The notes beneath the pieces are model-generated. The model ran no database searches. It was not told the origin of the DNA and saw nothing but the letters and a program-made list of their open reading frames with translations. This document shows positions 1 through 10,524 of a DNA stretch of 64,000 nt, piece after piece. The stretch lies in assembly GCA_024509875.1 (NCBI GenBank), contig JAMPIV010000299.1, forward strand, positions 1,233,001-1,297,000, written 5' to 3'. The translations under genes were made by a program, and so were the position numbers. How positions within the stretch are numbered: position 1 is the first letter of the stretch; each line of letters opens with the position of its first letter. Origin of the DNA: Oreohelix idahoensis. Lineage: Eukaryota; Mollusca; Gastropoda; Stylommatophora; Oreohelicidae.

Positions 1-1556
1 CTGCCTATTTTCCAGGCAACGGATGATGCTCCTGCACCTCACGGTCATTATTCATCCCTGTCTGTCATACAGGATGAGGAATCTACCTTCTCTGATGTTA
101 ATCTTCCCCTTCCAGTGGTTCCATTACATTCTACGGAATCTTGGAAAAACGTTTCTGTTTCTCCTAATCTTTCTGGTGACGAACATCGACAAGTCTCGTC
201 GATGTTACAAACATTTCAGGATGTTCTCACTGACATTCCTGGACACACAGATGTCATAGAACATGACATAATAATTACCGACAATAATCCAATTAGGGTT
301 AGGCCTTATCCTATTCCTATACACTTTCAGTCGCAAGTGGAAAAGGAATTGGATGAAATGATTCAATTAAATATAATTGAACCATCGACTTCACCATATT
401 CTTCTTCCATGGTTATTGTCCGGAAGAAGGATAAGAACATACGAATTTGTGTTGATTATCGCAAATTGAATCAGGTCACAAAGTTCGATGCTGAACCGAT
501 GCCTTTGTTAGAAGATCTACTGATTAGACTTTCTAATTCTAGATTCTTCACTAAACTTGACTTGTCTAAAGGTTATTGGCAAGTGCCTTTAGCAGAGCAT
601 GCCAAACCTCTTACTGCTTTTTCTACACCTAGGGGTCTATTTCAATGGAATGTTATGCCTTTTGGTCTCATGAACGCCCCTGCCACTTTCGTTCGCATGA
701 TGCGTCGAATTCTGTCACATCGTTCGGATGTCATCGCATACTTAGATGACATCTGTCTCTTCAGTGATACCTGGGAAGATCACTATTTAGGGTTATATGA
801 CTTACTGTCCACTCTACGTGAGAATAATTTGACAGCGAAACCTTCTAAAGCTTTTGTTGGTTTTGGTGAAATCTCTTTCCTGGGTCATCGTGTTGGTCAT
901 GGTCTCTTGAAGACAGAAGACCACAATACTTCCAAAATACTGAACATCTCTGTTCCTAAAACGAAGAAACAAGTTAGGAGTCTCTTAGGTTTAATTCAAT
1001 TTTATGGGAGATTTATTCCAAATTTATCTTCGATCATGGCACCTCTCTCAACATTGTTGAAGAAAGGTTCGCCTAATCTGGTCCGTTGGTCTGAAGAATG
1101 CCAATCTTCACTAGACCAAATCAAGAATATATTTTCTTCTCCTCCCATCTTAAGATTACCTACTCTTGATAGGACTTTTGTTCTTCGGAGTGATGCTTCA
1201 TCCACTGGGATTGGAGCAGCACTGATGCAAGAATATATGCAAATACTCTGCATCCTGTTATGTACATTTCTAGAAAACTAAATGCGGCAGAGAGGAACTA
1301 CTCGGTTTTAGACCGTGAGTTGTTAGCGATGGTTTGGTCAATTCTAAAGCTACAAAGATTCCTCCTGGGCGCACATTTCATTCTAGAGACTGATCAGAAA
1401 GCTCTTACAGCTATTCAGACTAAGAATTTGAAGAGTTCGAGATCCACTCGATATGCTATAGCTCTTCAACCTTTTCACTTCACGGTACGAGCTATCCGTG
1501 GTGCGGATAATGTGATGGCTGACATTTTGTCTAGATGCCCACATGACTCCAACTAA
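1..1556 (+). pseudogene. Gmr1-type Ty3/gypsy pol, 3' fragment (RT-RNase H)
   Basis: The fragment is open from base 1, so the rest of pol lies outside the window. It encodes the linker before RT, then reverse transcriptase with DYRKLNQVT, TKLDLSKGYWQVPL, the FGLMNAPATF block and the catalytic YLDD near 740-751. RNase H follows, with LRSDAS near 1185-1200, YSVLDRELLAMVW near 1300-1330 and a terminal DILSRCP motif before the stop at 1554-1556. A frame change lies at about 1235-1260: relative to the second copy (5915-10054) the spacing before HPVMYISRKL is two bases longer, so RNase H continues in another frame. Integrase does not follow RNase H, consistent with the INT-first order of the second copy. 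The element is therefore non-functional here. Identity is certain at the RT/RNase H level; the family name is inferred from the second copy. Confidence 0.93.
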
Positions 1557-2317
1557 TACTTCTGTCCTATATTTCCATATATTACAGAGTCATAACACAC
1601 CTATATTTCTACAATAGATTAGCACATCTGTACTTACTTTATATGTACACACTATCGTGCTTTGTTGTCATCTTCTTCTGTTCGTTTTTTAAGATGATAG
1701 AGGAGGACTGAGTAGTTAATATAAGGGCCGTTAGTTTACTAAACAGCCACAATTATTAATAATGTATTGTACCTTATGAAGCATATTAGTTATTAATTAG
1801 CATTATATTGCTTGTACTTTCTCAGAATGTCATTGTTGAGCTGAGGACTTACCTTACTAGTATCAAGCATGACGAGTTCTAGATTGTGTACTTACCCTCG
1901 GAATACCAGAGCATATGTCCTGGATCGTCATGTAGTTTAACTTTACTATGTACTTATGTCATTACATGTCAAATAATGTACTATTTAAATTTTCCTATCA
2001 GATTTGTACATCCATTTTTAAAGACAATATTAGAGTATGCTGTTTAATGATGATTATGGTAACTTGCATACGTATATTGTGTTTACATGCTAACGTGATG
2101 TGTGTTGGTGACACCTCCCCGATGTGAATATTTTTTGAGACATATTTATTTTTTCTGTTGAGGTATATCCTCACCAGACACTCTATATTTAGCCTCATGT
2201 TAGGCAATTTAATTAATTATCAGCGCATAATTCGTGCGTTTTGAGCCGCTTATCGCATGCCTTTGATATTTAAAAAAAAAAAAAATATGTTCCACATTTT
2301 TTTTTATCGGGAGGAGG
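1557..2317 (+). other. 3' untranslated tail of copy 1 with polypurine tract
   Basis: Non-coding stretch between the pol stop and the LTR. It shares diverged blocks with the equivalent region of copy 2 (10055-10524): a segment about tandem TT/AT-rich text, a Cys-free 'cctcatgttaggc' type block near 2193-2207, an A-run near 2272-2285, a T-run near 2298-2305 and then a purine-rich GGGAGGAGG at 2309-2317. The last is the likely polypurine tract that primes plus-strand synthesis. No gene is seen. Confidence 0.6.
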
Positions 2318-3975
2318 TGGTGATATGTTGCGTGATAAATTCTCGCAACATCGTTTTATTACAATATCTATTTTATAACGCAAGGGCAACAACTGCTTGA
2401 AATTTATAGTCACTTTTCTCGGTAAGCATTTGTCTTCCCGCGTTGGTATTGAATGCAGTTAAGTTTTGAGCTGTGGTCTTTTTGCGCTGGACTGCGCATG
2501 ACTGGTCTTGCTTTTTGGTCGATCGGTTTCCGCCCACCACTAGTGGAGTGAGCGATTTGAATGGCGAAAGAGATGCCTCGTTGAAGAGGGGATCTCCGCT
2601 ATTTTTTGTTCTGTCAGGGATGTGTAGTCCTCTTAATGGATATTTCGTTTATTCGAGATAATACCTCTAGTGTTTCCCACATGTCGGGAGGCGTGATATT
2701 TCTGTGTATTTCCTGAAGGCAAGGTAAATTGACTTTTCATTAACTCTATCGATTTTGGGTCGTGAGCGATTTCGATTCATAGCCTGTCTTCGAAAGTCGT
2801 CGTCACGAGATGTTTTCCCAGCTCACATGTCGCTGTATTGTACTGCATCGGTTGATGCATGTCCCAAGGACCATTACTTGCTACTTTGTTAAATGAACTA
2901 GGTTTGGAAAACCTTTATTATCTAGAGGATATTTTTGAGGACATTATTTATACTTCGGCAGACGTGTCTGTCTTGCTGAAGTCAGACTAAGGAGAGTGAA
3001 CTGATCTCATACATCTGGTTATCTCCTGGCTGTTATAGAAAAGGATGGAGTTTTTCACCTGACTACATTTACAGCACTATGAAATATAACATGCATCTGA
3101 CTCATCATTGTAATGCTGTCTACCGTCTATTGCTGTATTGAATGTTGCTGTGATAATGACTGTTTGATGTGCCTACATATTCGCGTAACCATTTTTGTCA
3201 CTGTGGCGTCCACAATAAATAATGAAGAAAAACGTCAACGGCTGTTACAAGAATCATTGACTTTATACGTCGTGAGTTTACTGACGTCCTATGTGGATTG
3301 CCCTGTTATTTTTGTATGAACATTGTTTGACTGAACACATCTGCACACTACACAAAACCAGACATGCGGATACCATCCATCATCATATGGCATCACGCAT
3401 CAATTATGTTGAAGAATCGTCGCTAGACGAGACTAGGTTTAGAAGCCATCTGAAATATTGTTTATAAGCTGACGTGCTCAGTCAGTGAAGTCAGATGATA
3501 TATATGTATGGGCGATACTGAGTGCTTGGCTACTGACAGTCCATTATACACTTATTCTACATGAGTGCCCATGTAACATTGCAAGACCATTTATCCACTG
3601 TACTATGATGTATTATGGCAACCTGTGATTTGTCACTATCTGTGCTGTCGAGTGTGTACGTCCAATTAAACTTTAGAAAAAGGTACACAGTCGTTGGTGT
3701 CGATGACTTCCAGCCATACATGAGTGTGAGAAAAGAACATTTTTTGTCAACACCACGAACCTTTATCATCATTCGCACATTATACACTCAATCCATGTCT
3801 ACACACCACTGCGTAGGTCAAGTTGACATTCCATACACTACAGTGGAGCAAACAACACCATAGAGATCTTATCAACTGATGATGATGATGATGTCTGCTT
3901 CCATCCACTTATATCTATCTTTTGGTGGATATCATTAACGGGAATAAAAATCCAACATTATCCAAGTTTATCAAC
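2318..3975 (+). repeat. Chimeric LTR between copy 1 and copy 2
   Basis: The segment starts right after the polypurine tract with TGGTGATATG, matching in position the LTR start of copy 2 (10525). Bases 2318 to about 3402 are only weakly alignable with the copy 2 LTR. From 3403 to about 3975 the sequence is almost identical to 11449-12018, with only a few substitutions. One LTR thus has an old, copy-1-like U3 half and a young, copy-2-like R/U5 half. The 3' end is set by loss of similarity after TTATCAACTG; the exact terminal CA (near 3974) is inferred. It would serve as 3' LTR of copy 1 and 5' LTR of copy 2. No open frame in it looks like a real gene. Confidence 0.7.
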
Positions 3976-5082
3976 TGGTGGACCAGCTTTCTGGGTTTGA
4001 CCTCGCAGAAGTTCAGAAGTCAACAGATTACCGATACCAGACCGTTTCCTGTGGCTGATACGACACACTTGCAGTATTGGTTTGCTCTTTGTCAACACTT
4101 CGTCACGTGACCTGTCAGGTGAATGCAGTATGTAGGTCAGCGTTGTTGACATTTTTTACATTAGACATTATAGAGTTTCACAGAACAGTTGGATCAATTC
4201 TTGTCAATGTTAACAGGAAGACAGTATGAGTGAACTAAGAAGTCCTATTTTCATCGATGGATCTTCTTGTTTTCCATATATGAACTTTAATATTTAAGGC
4301 CAGAATGTTTAATTGAATAAAGTGGCAGTTTGTTTGTTTTCATAAAAATAACTTTGCCATTACTGTAAGACTGAGCCTATTTTGCAACACACATACACAT
4401 AATTTTATATATATTTATGTTTACATGTTATTTGTTTGTATAGTATGTTAGTTTCTATGTCAGCGGGTTGTGTTTAAGGTTGGGCGGCGTCCTCACAACA
4501 GAATATCCCACGTCATAGAGGGTCCGTTGTGGGCGTTTTCTATAGGTGCAATTTTCTTGATTGAAAATTTGCTGCGACAACTGTTGCTTTTGTGTTAGCT
4601 GTGAAGTCTGTAATTATTGTTATTTTTGTAATATTTCTTTGTTCTTTAGTTTTGTTTTGATTTGTTTGTAATTTGTTGGTCTAACCTTTTCTATCTTTCA
4701 GTTCTATTCTCAATTTATATTCATATATTGTGACGTCATTTGTGTTGTTATTCTTTGCAGATTCAGTGATTATTTTCATTGATTTCCCTATTTGATTTAT
4801 TTTGATTTCTGCAAACGTTCTTGTATTGTCAGTCCTATTTGTACTTTATGTATTCTGTTGGTTGACATATGTTTCATATAGGTATATTTCATAAGACACA
4901 ATTGCCTGTGCACTGCACTTGGATTATGGTATAAACCAGTACCTGATTATTATTACTATTATACAAGACCTTATTAAAGGCTTGTGACCCACAGATATTG
5001 GGATAGTATACTGATTAATCAAGTCATTGAGAACTTGTGGTATTATTATTGATTCAGGTGATTAGTATTATTGTTAGACATC
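3976..5082 (+). other. 5' leader of Gmr1-type copy 2, with candidate primer-binding site
   Basis: About 1.1 kb of non-coding DNA between the LTR end and the gag start. Immediately after the LTR, TGGTGGACCAGC at about 3976-3987 sits where a tRNA primer-binding site is expected and starts with TGG, the complement of tRNA CCA. I could not match it to a particular tRNA. The rest is T-rich and contains no recognisable gene. The gag ATG at 5083 (MATLEYF) follows an in-frame upstream ATG at 5071. Confidence 0.5.
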
Positions 5083-5882
5083 ATGGCTACATTAGAATAC
5101 TTCATTACACAAGGGAAAGCCCTTGATAAGACTGGTCAACAATTAGAACAATGGGCAGTTGCTCAATATGACAAAGCATTAGCTGCAGAAGAGAAAAGAT
5201 TAGCTGCAGAAGAAAGAAAAGCTATGGCGGAAGAGAAAAGATTAGAAAGAGAAGCTGAGGCTGCTGCTGAACAAAAGAAATTGCAGATGCAGGTGGAGGA
5301 AAGGAGATTTGAAGCTGAACAAAAAAAAAATTAGAAAGAGAAGCTGCAGCTGAACAAAAAAAATTAGAAAGAGAAGCTGCTGCGGAACAAAAAAGATTAG
5401 ACAGTGAAGCTGAACAAAAAAAATTAGAAAGAGAAGCTGCTGCGGAACAAAAAAGATTAGACAGTGAAGCTGAACAAAAAAGATTAGACAGGGAAGCTGA
5501 ACAAAAAAGATTAGACAGGGAGGCTGAACAAAAAAGATTAGATGCTGAAGAGAAAAAAGCAATAAGAGAACATGAATTTGAGTTAGAGAAATTGAGATTG
5601 ACAAGTATGAGTAATGTTAATCAGGCATCTAGTGGTAATGGTAAACCTTCTACTTACAAGGTTAAGGTTCCACCGTTCAATCAGTCCAGTGACGATATTA
5701 CATTCTGGCTGGATAGATTTGAACGTTCTTGTCGTACACATAATGTGGATAAATCACAATACGCTAATCAATTATCAGAAAACTTGAAAGGTGAATCTTT
5801 GACTAGATTATGCCTTGTAGGAGAAGCAGATAAGGATAATTATGATGTCATTAGGGCGGCTTTGATAAAAAAAATCAGCTAA
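5083..5882 (+). pseudogene. Gag N-terminal part: coiled-coil repeats and capsid start
   Basis: The start is taken at 5083 (MATLEYFITQGKALDK). After ~25 residues comes a long, highly charged coiled coil of near-identical units such as EAEQKRLDR and EKRLAAEER, encoded by a tandem DNA repeat between about 5170 and 5570. The frame breaks at the ten-A run 5321-5330; the repeat continues in the other frame from 5331 without stops and runs into a capsid-like domain from about 5660 (KVPPFNQSSDDITFWLDRFE). That frame ends at 5880-5882, beyond another A-rich run (5868-5875), and the capsid then continues in the frame of the 5915-10054 gene. Gag would form the virus-like particle. Both breaks are in homopolymers, so they may be real decay or sequencing/assembly error. 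The element on - at 47135-48487 has the same plan (coiled coil, then capsid). Confidence 0.8.
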
Positions 5883-5914
5883 GTGAGGAAGGCTATCGCC
5901 TTTTATTTAAAACG

Positions 5915-8900
5915 ATGGTGCCTGAGACGGGTGTAGAATTCTCAGAATTCACTGCAAAGGCACGTCTCACAGTTGATCGTTGGATTGAGCTTTCCAAAAC
6001 AGAAAAAACGTATGAAGGACTTATGGATTTGTTGCTCAGAGATAAGATTATGTCATGTGTGAACAAACCTTTCCTTGAATTTATACATGAGCGTAAACCC
6101 AAATCTCTAAAAGAAATGGAAGAATATTGTTCCCAATATGTCACTGCACACCCCGACGTGACTTTTGGCAACACTAAGATTAAGGAGAGTATGCCAGTTG
6201 CTTCAGCAACACCATACAATCCCAATTATTCACACAGATTTCAGGGACCTCAAAACAGATTTGATAAAAAAGGTAACCATAATAGTTATCAAAACCAAGG
6301 TAACCAATCATTTCAGGGTTCTTCTTCAAAGAACTGGAGACGACCTGATAGCTCTCGACACAGGGGTGGTCATAATTATAGGAATTTCCGTAGAGGAAGT
6401 AATTATAGAAACTATCAGGGTTATCCGTCTTGGAGTCAACAAGATCATAATTACAGAGATACTCATTATAATGAATATGATAATGGTAACCAAGGGAACT
6501 ATGACTCAAACCCAAATAGGGGTTACAATAGAGGTAACAATAACTACAGAGGTGATAATAACCGAGGTAGATCTCAAAACAAAAGACATAAACCACATTT
6601 TCAGGCAAACTCTGCACAACAAGAGTCCCATGAAGCCTATAAACAGAGTAAAGATAATAATGATGCTAGTAATATGGCATGTGCCGCTTTTGATTTTGGG
6701 AGAGCATCTCAGTGCCCCCAATGCAAAACGTTATTTGAGCCAACCACAGTGTCTACTTTAAGCTGTGGCCATCCTCTTCCTGCTCTTCCAGCATCAGTCG
6801 CGCATGATGGAAGAGGTTCTCTTGTCTTACATAAGGGTTTAGTGAATAACAATCCAGTCTCTGTGCTATTTGATTCTGGATGCACCACAATTGGTGTTAG
6901 GCAGTCACTCGTAGATCCTTCCCGTGCCACTGGACAAGTAGTCAAATGTGTAACATTTGGCGGCACATTAGAGAAATACTCTACTGCTATCATTAGGATT
7001 GCTACTCCTTTCTTTACAGGAGATGTACACGCATGTCTTCTTCCGAATCCGATCGCTGACCTCATCATCGGTCGCATTCATGGAGTCAAGGAATGCACTC
7101 CGCAACAAATTTCCACGTGGGAAAGGCAAAACATGCAGATTGCTAACGCTGTAGTCACTAGAGCTCAGGCTCTTAATATGCCTCAAACTTCATCTATTGA
7201 AGATAATGAAGTGCATAACCAAGATAATCCCTTGGTAATTTCTCGTGACTCGTTTATAAAACAGCAAGAAGATGATCCCACTCTGAAGAAATTCTTCATT
7301 CTTGCAACTAAAGGTGATCCGAATAAAGACACAAGTCGTAAATCGTGGATTACAAAGAAGAATGGCGTACTTGTACGTATGGTTCAAGACTCCATTACGT
7401 CAAGTCATTCTCAAATCCTGGTTCCCAAGAATTTGAGAGTTAAAATTTTGCAGCACGCTCACGACTCTCAGTGTGCTGGACACATGGGTTTTTCCCGTAC
7501 TAAGTCAAGAGTCCTTGCGGCTTTCTTTTGGCCATTGGTAAACAAGGACATACGGATTTATTGTCGATCTTGTAAAGTATGTCAGGAAGTTAAATCCAAA
7601 GGTCCACGGCATGCTGCACCCATTCAGGCGGCGGACATTCCTATTCGGCCGTTTCAAAAAATGGCCATAGACATTATTGGTCCATTTAAGATCAAGTCTG
7701 CCAGAGGACATCAGTTTATCTTGACGTGTGTTGATATGTGCACACGTTGGCCAGAGGCTATTCCTCTGAAGAGCATTACTACTGCTGATATTGCAGATGC
7801 TCTTTGGCTTATATTTTCTCGTCTGGGGTTCCCCGGAGAAATATTGTCAGACCATGGCACCCAACTAATATCAGATACCATGTCTCAAGTAATGTCTACT
7901 CTGCAGATAGATAGATCTTTAAGTAGTATCTACCATCCAATGTCTAATGGTATGGTCGAACGCCTTAATAGAACACTTAAAAACTTACTGGGGAAGATAA
8001 CTGAGGATCATCCTCAAGACTGGGACAGAGTTTTACCTGCGGCCCTCTTCGCTTACAGAGAGGTACCCAATGAACATACGGGATTTTCTCCCTTTGAACT
8101 CGTCTTTGGCGCGCGTCCGCGTGGCCCTATGTCGTTGCTTCACGATCTCATAACATCTGACAATATTGACGATGACACAAAGTCATCCTACGAATATGTC
8201 ATCGCGTTGAGAAAAAAAATTATCGAAGCATGCAAATTAGCAACTTCTTCTTCTGAATTTGCGAAACAGAAGGCAAGGCAATTTGCCAATAAGAAGAGAT
8301 GCTTACGACAACTTTGTCCTGGTGACAAAGCATTTGTATTACTACCTTGTAGGGAAAACAGATTACTTATTTCTTGGAAAGGTCCGTACGATATAATATC
8401 GAAAATTTCCGATGTCGACTATATTGTCGATATTGATGGGAAGCATAAAACCTTCCACATCAATATGCTTACTGAATTCCATGAACGTCCGGATTATTTG
8501 CAACCCATTTTCCAAGCAACGGACAATTCTCCAGTACAACATGGTCATTACTCATCACTGTCCGTGATACAGGATGAGGAAACAAGTTTTTCAGATGTAA
8601 ATCTTCCTCTTCCAATGATCCCACTTCATTCCAGTGAATCATGGAAGAACGTTACTGTCTCTCCTGATTTGTCTCTAGGAGAACAGCGACAAGTTTCAGC
8701 TATGTTGCAAACATTTCAGGATGTACTCACTGACATCCCTGGACAAACGAATGTCATTCAACATGACATTGTTCTAACTGACCATACTCCTATTAGGGTT
8801 AGACCTTATCCTATACCTATACATTTTCAAGCACAGGTCGAGAAAGAGTTGGATGAGATGATAGATTTGAAAATAATCGAACCATCCACCTCTGCATATT

Positions 8901-10054
8901 CTTCGCCGATGGTTATTGTGCGTAAAAAAGACAATAACATACGTCTTTGCGTTGACTATCGAAAATTGAATCAAGTAACTAAGTTCGATGCCGAACCTAT
9001 GCCTTTACTGGAAGAGCTACTTACTCGACTCTCCAAATCTCATTTTTTCACTAAACTTGATTTGTCTAAAGGATATTGGCAAGTTCCTTTATCTGAACGC
9101 GCCAAACCTCTCACGGCTTTTTCAACACCTAGAGGTTTGTTCCAATGGAATTTTATGCCTTTCGGTCTTATGAACGCACCAGCTACGTTCGTACGCATGA
9201 TGCGCCCAATCCTATCTTATCGGTCAGATGTCATTGCATATCTAGACGACATCTGTCTTTTCAGCGATACTTGGGAAGATCACTATTCAGGGTTAGATGA
9301 ATTGCTGTCTACTTTGCGTGAGCACAACCTGACAGCGAAACCCTCTAAAGCCTATATTGGTTTTAGCGAAATTTCTTTCCTAGGCCACCGAGTTGGTCAT
9401 GGTTTCCTAAAGACAGAGGACCATAATACTAGTAAGATACTTAACATCTCAATCCCTAAGACTAAAAAACAGGTGAGAAGTCTGTTAGGTCTTATTCAAT
9501 TTTATGGCAGATTCATTCAGAATCTATCCTCTATCATGGCACCTCTCTCAACACTTCTAAAGAAAGGTTCGCCTAATGTGGTCCACTGGTCTCAGGAATG
9601 CCAATGCTCTCTGGATAAGATTAAAACACTGTTTTCAACACCACCTATTTTAGTGCTACCCACTAAAGATAAGACATTCGTTCTTCGTAGTGACGCTTCA
9701 TCCATTGGGATTGGAGCGGCACTAATGCAAGAGTACTCTGGAACTCTGCATCCTGTAATGTATATTTCCAGAAAACTTAATGCGGCAGAAAGGAATTATT
9801 CGGTTTTAGACCGTGAGCTATTATCTATGGTTTGGTCGATCCTCAAACTACAGAGATTCCTTCTAGGCGCACATTTCATAGTAGAAACCGACCAAAAAGC
9901 TCTTACTGCTATACAGAGTAAGAATTTGAAGAGCTCGAGGTCTACTCGATATGCAATTGCTCTTCAACCTTTTCATTTCTCTGTGCGAGCTATTCGTGGA
10001 TCAGATAATGTGATGGCAGACATTCTGTCAAGATGCCCACATGATTCCACATAA
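5915..10054 (+). CDS. Gag C-terminus plus Pol polyprotein (PR-INT-RT-RNase H), Gmr1-type
   Basis: This is a 1,379-codon uninterrupted frame. Residues 1-~75 continue the capsid, including a SCAN-like segment (~45-75, LRDKIMSCVNKPFLEFIHE then KPKSLKEMEEY). Residues ~90-240 are Arg/Gly/Asn/Tyr-rich, likely RNA-binding. Near 267-286 is a CPQC...SCGH cysteine cluster. Protease has DSG at ~320-322. Integrase has an H2C2 zinc finger (~514-555), catalytic D586, D646 and E682 (35 residues between the last two) and a GPY module near 825. Reverse transcriptase has TKLDLSKGYW (D~1049) and YLDD (~1109-1112). RNase H has D~1260 (LRSDAS), a DREL Glu near 1300 and ETDQKAL, ending MADILSRCP. Integrase before RT is the reverse of ordinary Ty3/gypsy and matches the Gmr1 group. 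All catalytic motifs look intact. The first codon is only the first ATG in frame; translation really begins upstream in gag. Confidence 0.93.
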   Translation: MVPETGVEFSEFTAKARLTVDRWIELSKTEKTYEGLMDLLLRDKIMSCVNKPFLEFIHERKPKSLKEMEEYCSQYVTAHPDVTFGNTKIKESMPVASATPYNPNYSHRFQGPQNRFDKKGNHNSYQNQGNQSFQGSSSKNWRRPDSSRHRGGHNYRNFRRGSNYRNYQGYPSWSQQDHNYRDTHYNEYDNGNQGNYDSNPNRGYNRGNNNYRGDNNRGRSQNKRHKPHFQANSAQQESHEAYKQSKDNNDASNMACAAFDFGRASQCPQCKTLFEPTTVSTLSCGHPLPALPASVAHDGRGSLVLHKGLVNNNPVSVLFDSGCTTIGVRQSLVDPSRATGQVVKCVTFGGTLEKYSTAIIRIATPFFTGDVHACLLPNPIADLIIGRIHGVKECTPQQISTWERQNMQIANAVVTRAQALNMPQTSSIEDNEVHNQDNPLVISRDSFIKQQEDDPTLKKFFILATKGDPNKDTSRKSWITKKNGVLVRMVQDSITSSHSQILVPKNLRVKILQHAHDSQCAGHMGFSRTKSRVLAAFFWPLVNKDIRIYCRSCKVCQEVKSKGPRHAAPIQAADIPIRPFQKMAIDIIGPFKIKSARGHQFILTCVDMCTRWPEAIPLKSITTADIADALWLIFSRLGFPGEILSDHGTQLISDTMSQVMSTLQIDRSLSSIYHPMSNGMVERLNRTLKNLLGKITEDHPQDWDRVLPAALFAYREVPNEHTGFSPFELVFGARPRGPMSLLHDLITSDNIDDDTKSSYEYVIALRKKIIEACKLATSSSEFAKQKARQFANKKRCLRQLCPGDKAFVLLPCRENRLLISWKGPYDIISKISDVDYIVDIDGKHKTFHINMLTEFHERPDYLQPIFQATDNSPVQHGHYSSLSVIQDEETSFSDVNLPLPMIPLHSSESWKNVTVSPDLSLGEQRQVSAMLQTFQDVLTDIPGQTNVIQHDIVLTDHTPIRVRPYPIPIHFQAQVEKELDEMIDLKIIEPSTSAYSSPMVIVRKKDNNIRLCVDYRKLNQVTKFDAEPMPLLEELLTRLSKSHFFTKLDLSKGYWQVPLSERAKPLTAFSTPRGLFQWNFMPFGLMNAPATFVRMMRPILSYRSDVIAYLDDICLFSDTWEDHYSGLDELLSTLREHNLTAKPSKAYIGFSEISFLGHRVGHGFLKTEDHNTSKILNISIPKTKKQVRSLLGLIQFYGRFIQNLSSIMAPLSTLLKKGSPNVVHWSQECQCSLDKIKTLFSTPPILVLPTKDKTFVLRSDASSIGIGAALMQEYSGTLHPVMYISRKLNAAERNYSVLDRELLSMVWSILKLQRFLLGAHFIVETDQKALTAIQSKNLKSSRSTRYAIALQPFHFSVRAIRGSDNVMADILSRCPHDST

Positions 10055-10524
10055 CTATTAGGGCTTAGACTTCTTGATATGTCTAGTTCTATAGTAGTTC
10101 CTTTTCTATATCATGATAGATACACATTTGTAATTTAATAATATAATGATTGTATCACTACATAGCGGTTCATTGATGTTTATTCACCGCTGTGCTTTGA
10201 TGATTTTTTCTTCATAAATCATAAATTTAAGATATCTAATACGAAATGATGATATGAATTTTTTAGGCATTGTGTAATTGCCAGAATTGTATTATACTTT
10301 GATGACACCTTCCTGGAAAAATATACTTGTAGAGAAATAATTTCTCTCAGTTTATGAGACACATTCTCACCAGTCGCTCCATAAGTCGACTTAGCCTCAT
10401 ATTAGGCGTTATAGGTATTCCTGATATTTTCATCTGCGCATTATTCATGCGTTGTGAGCCTATTGTACGTTGCTCCTAGATGTATTTCAAAAAAAAAAAG
10501 TTCCATTTTTTTTTTCCCGGGAGG
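10055..10524 (+). other. 3' untranslated tail and polypurine tract of copy 2
   Basis: Non-coding stretch after the pol stop, homologous to 1557-2317 but diverged. It ends with an A-run (~10488-10499), a T-run and CCCGGGAGG at about 10516-10524, the probable polypurine tract next to the LTR start TGTGG. No gene is seen. Confidence 0.6.

Noticed and set aside
3615..3863. An 82-codon frame repeated almost unchanged at 11661-11909
   Set aside because: It lies in the duplicated LTR segment; the single difference is too few to test selection, and an equally long frame exists on the other strand.
5242..5604. A 120-codon frame on - rich in Phe, Leu and Val
   Set aside because: Antisense shadow of the gag coiled-coil repeat.
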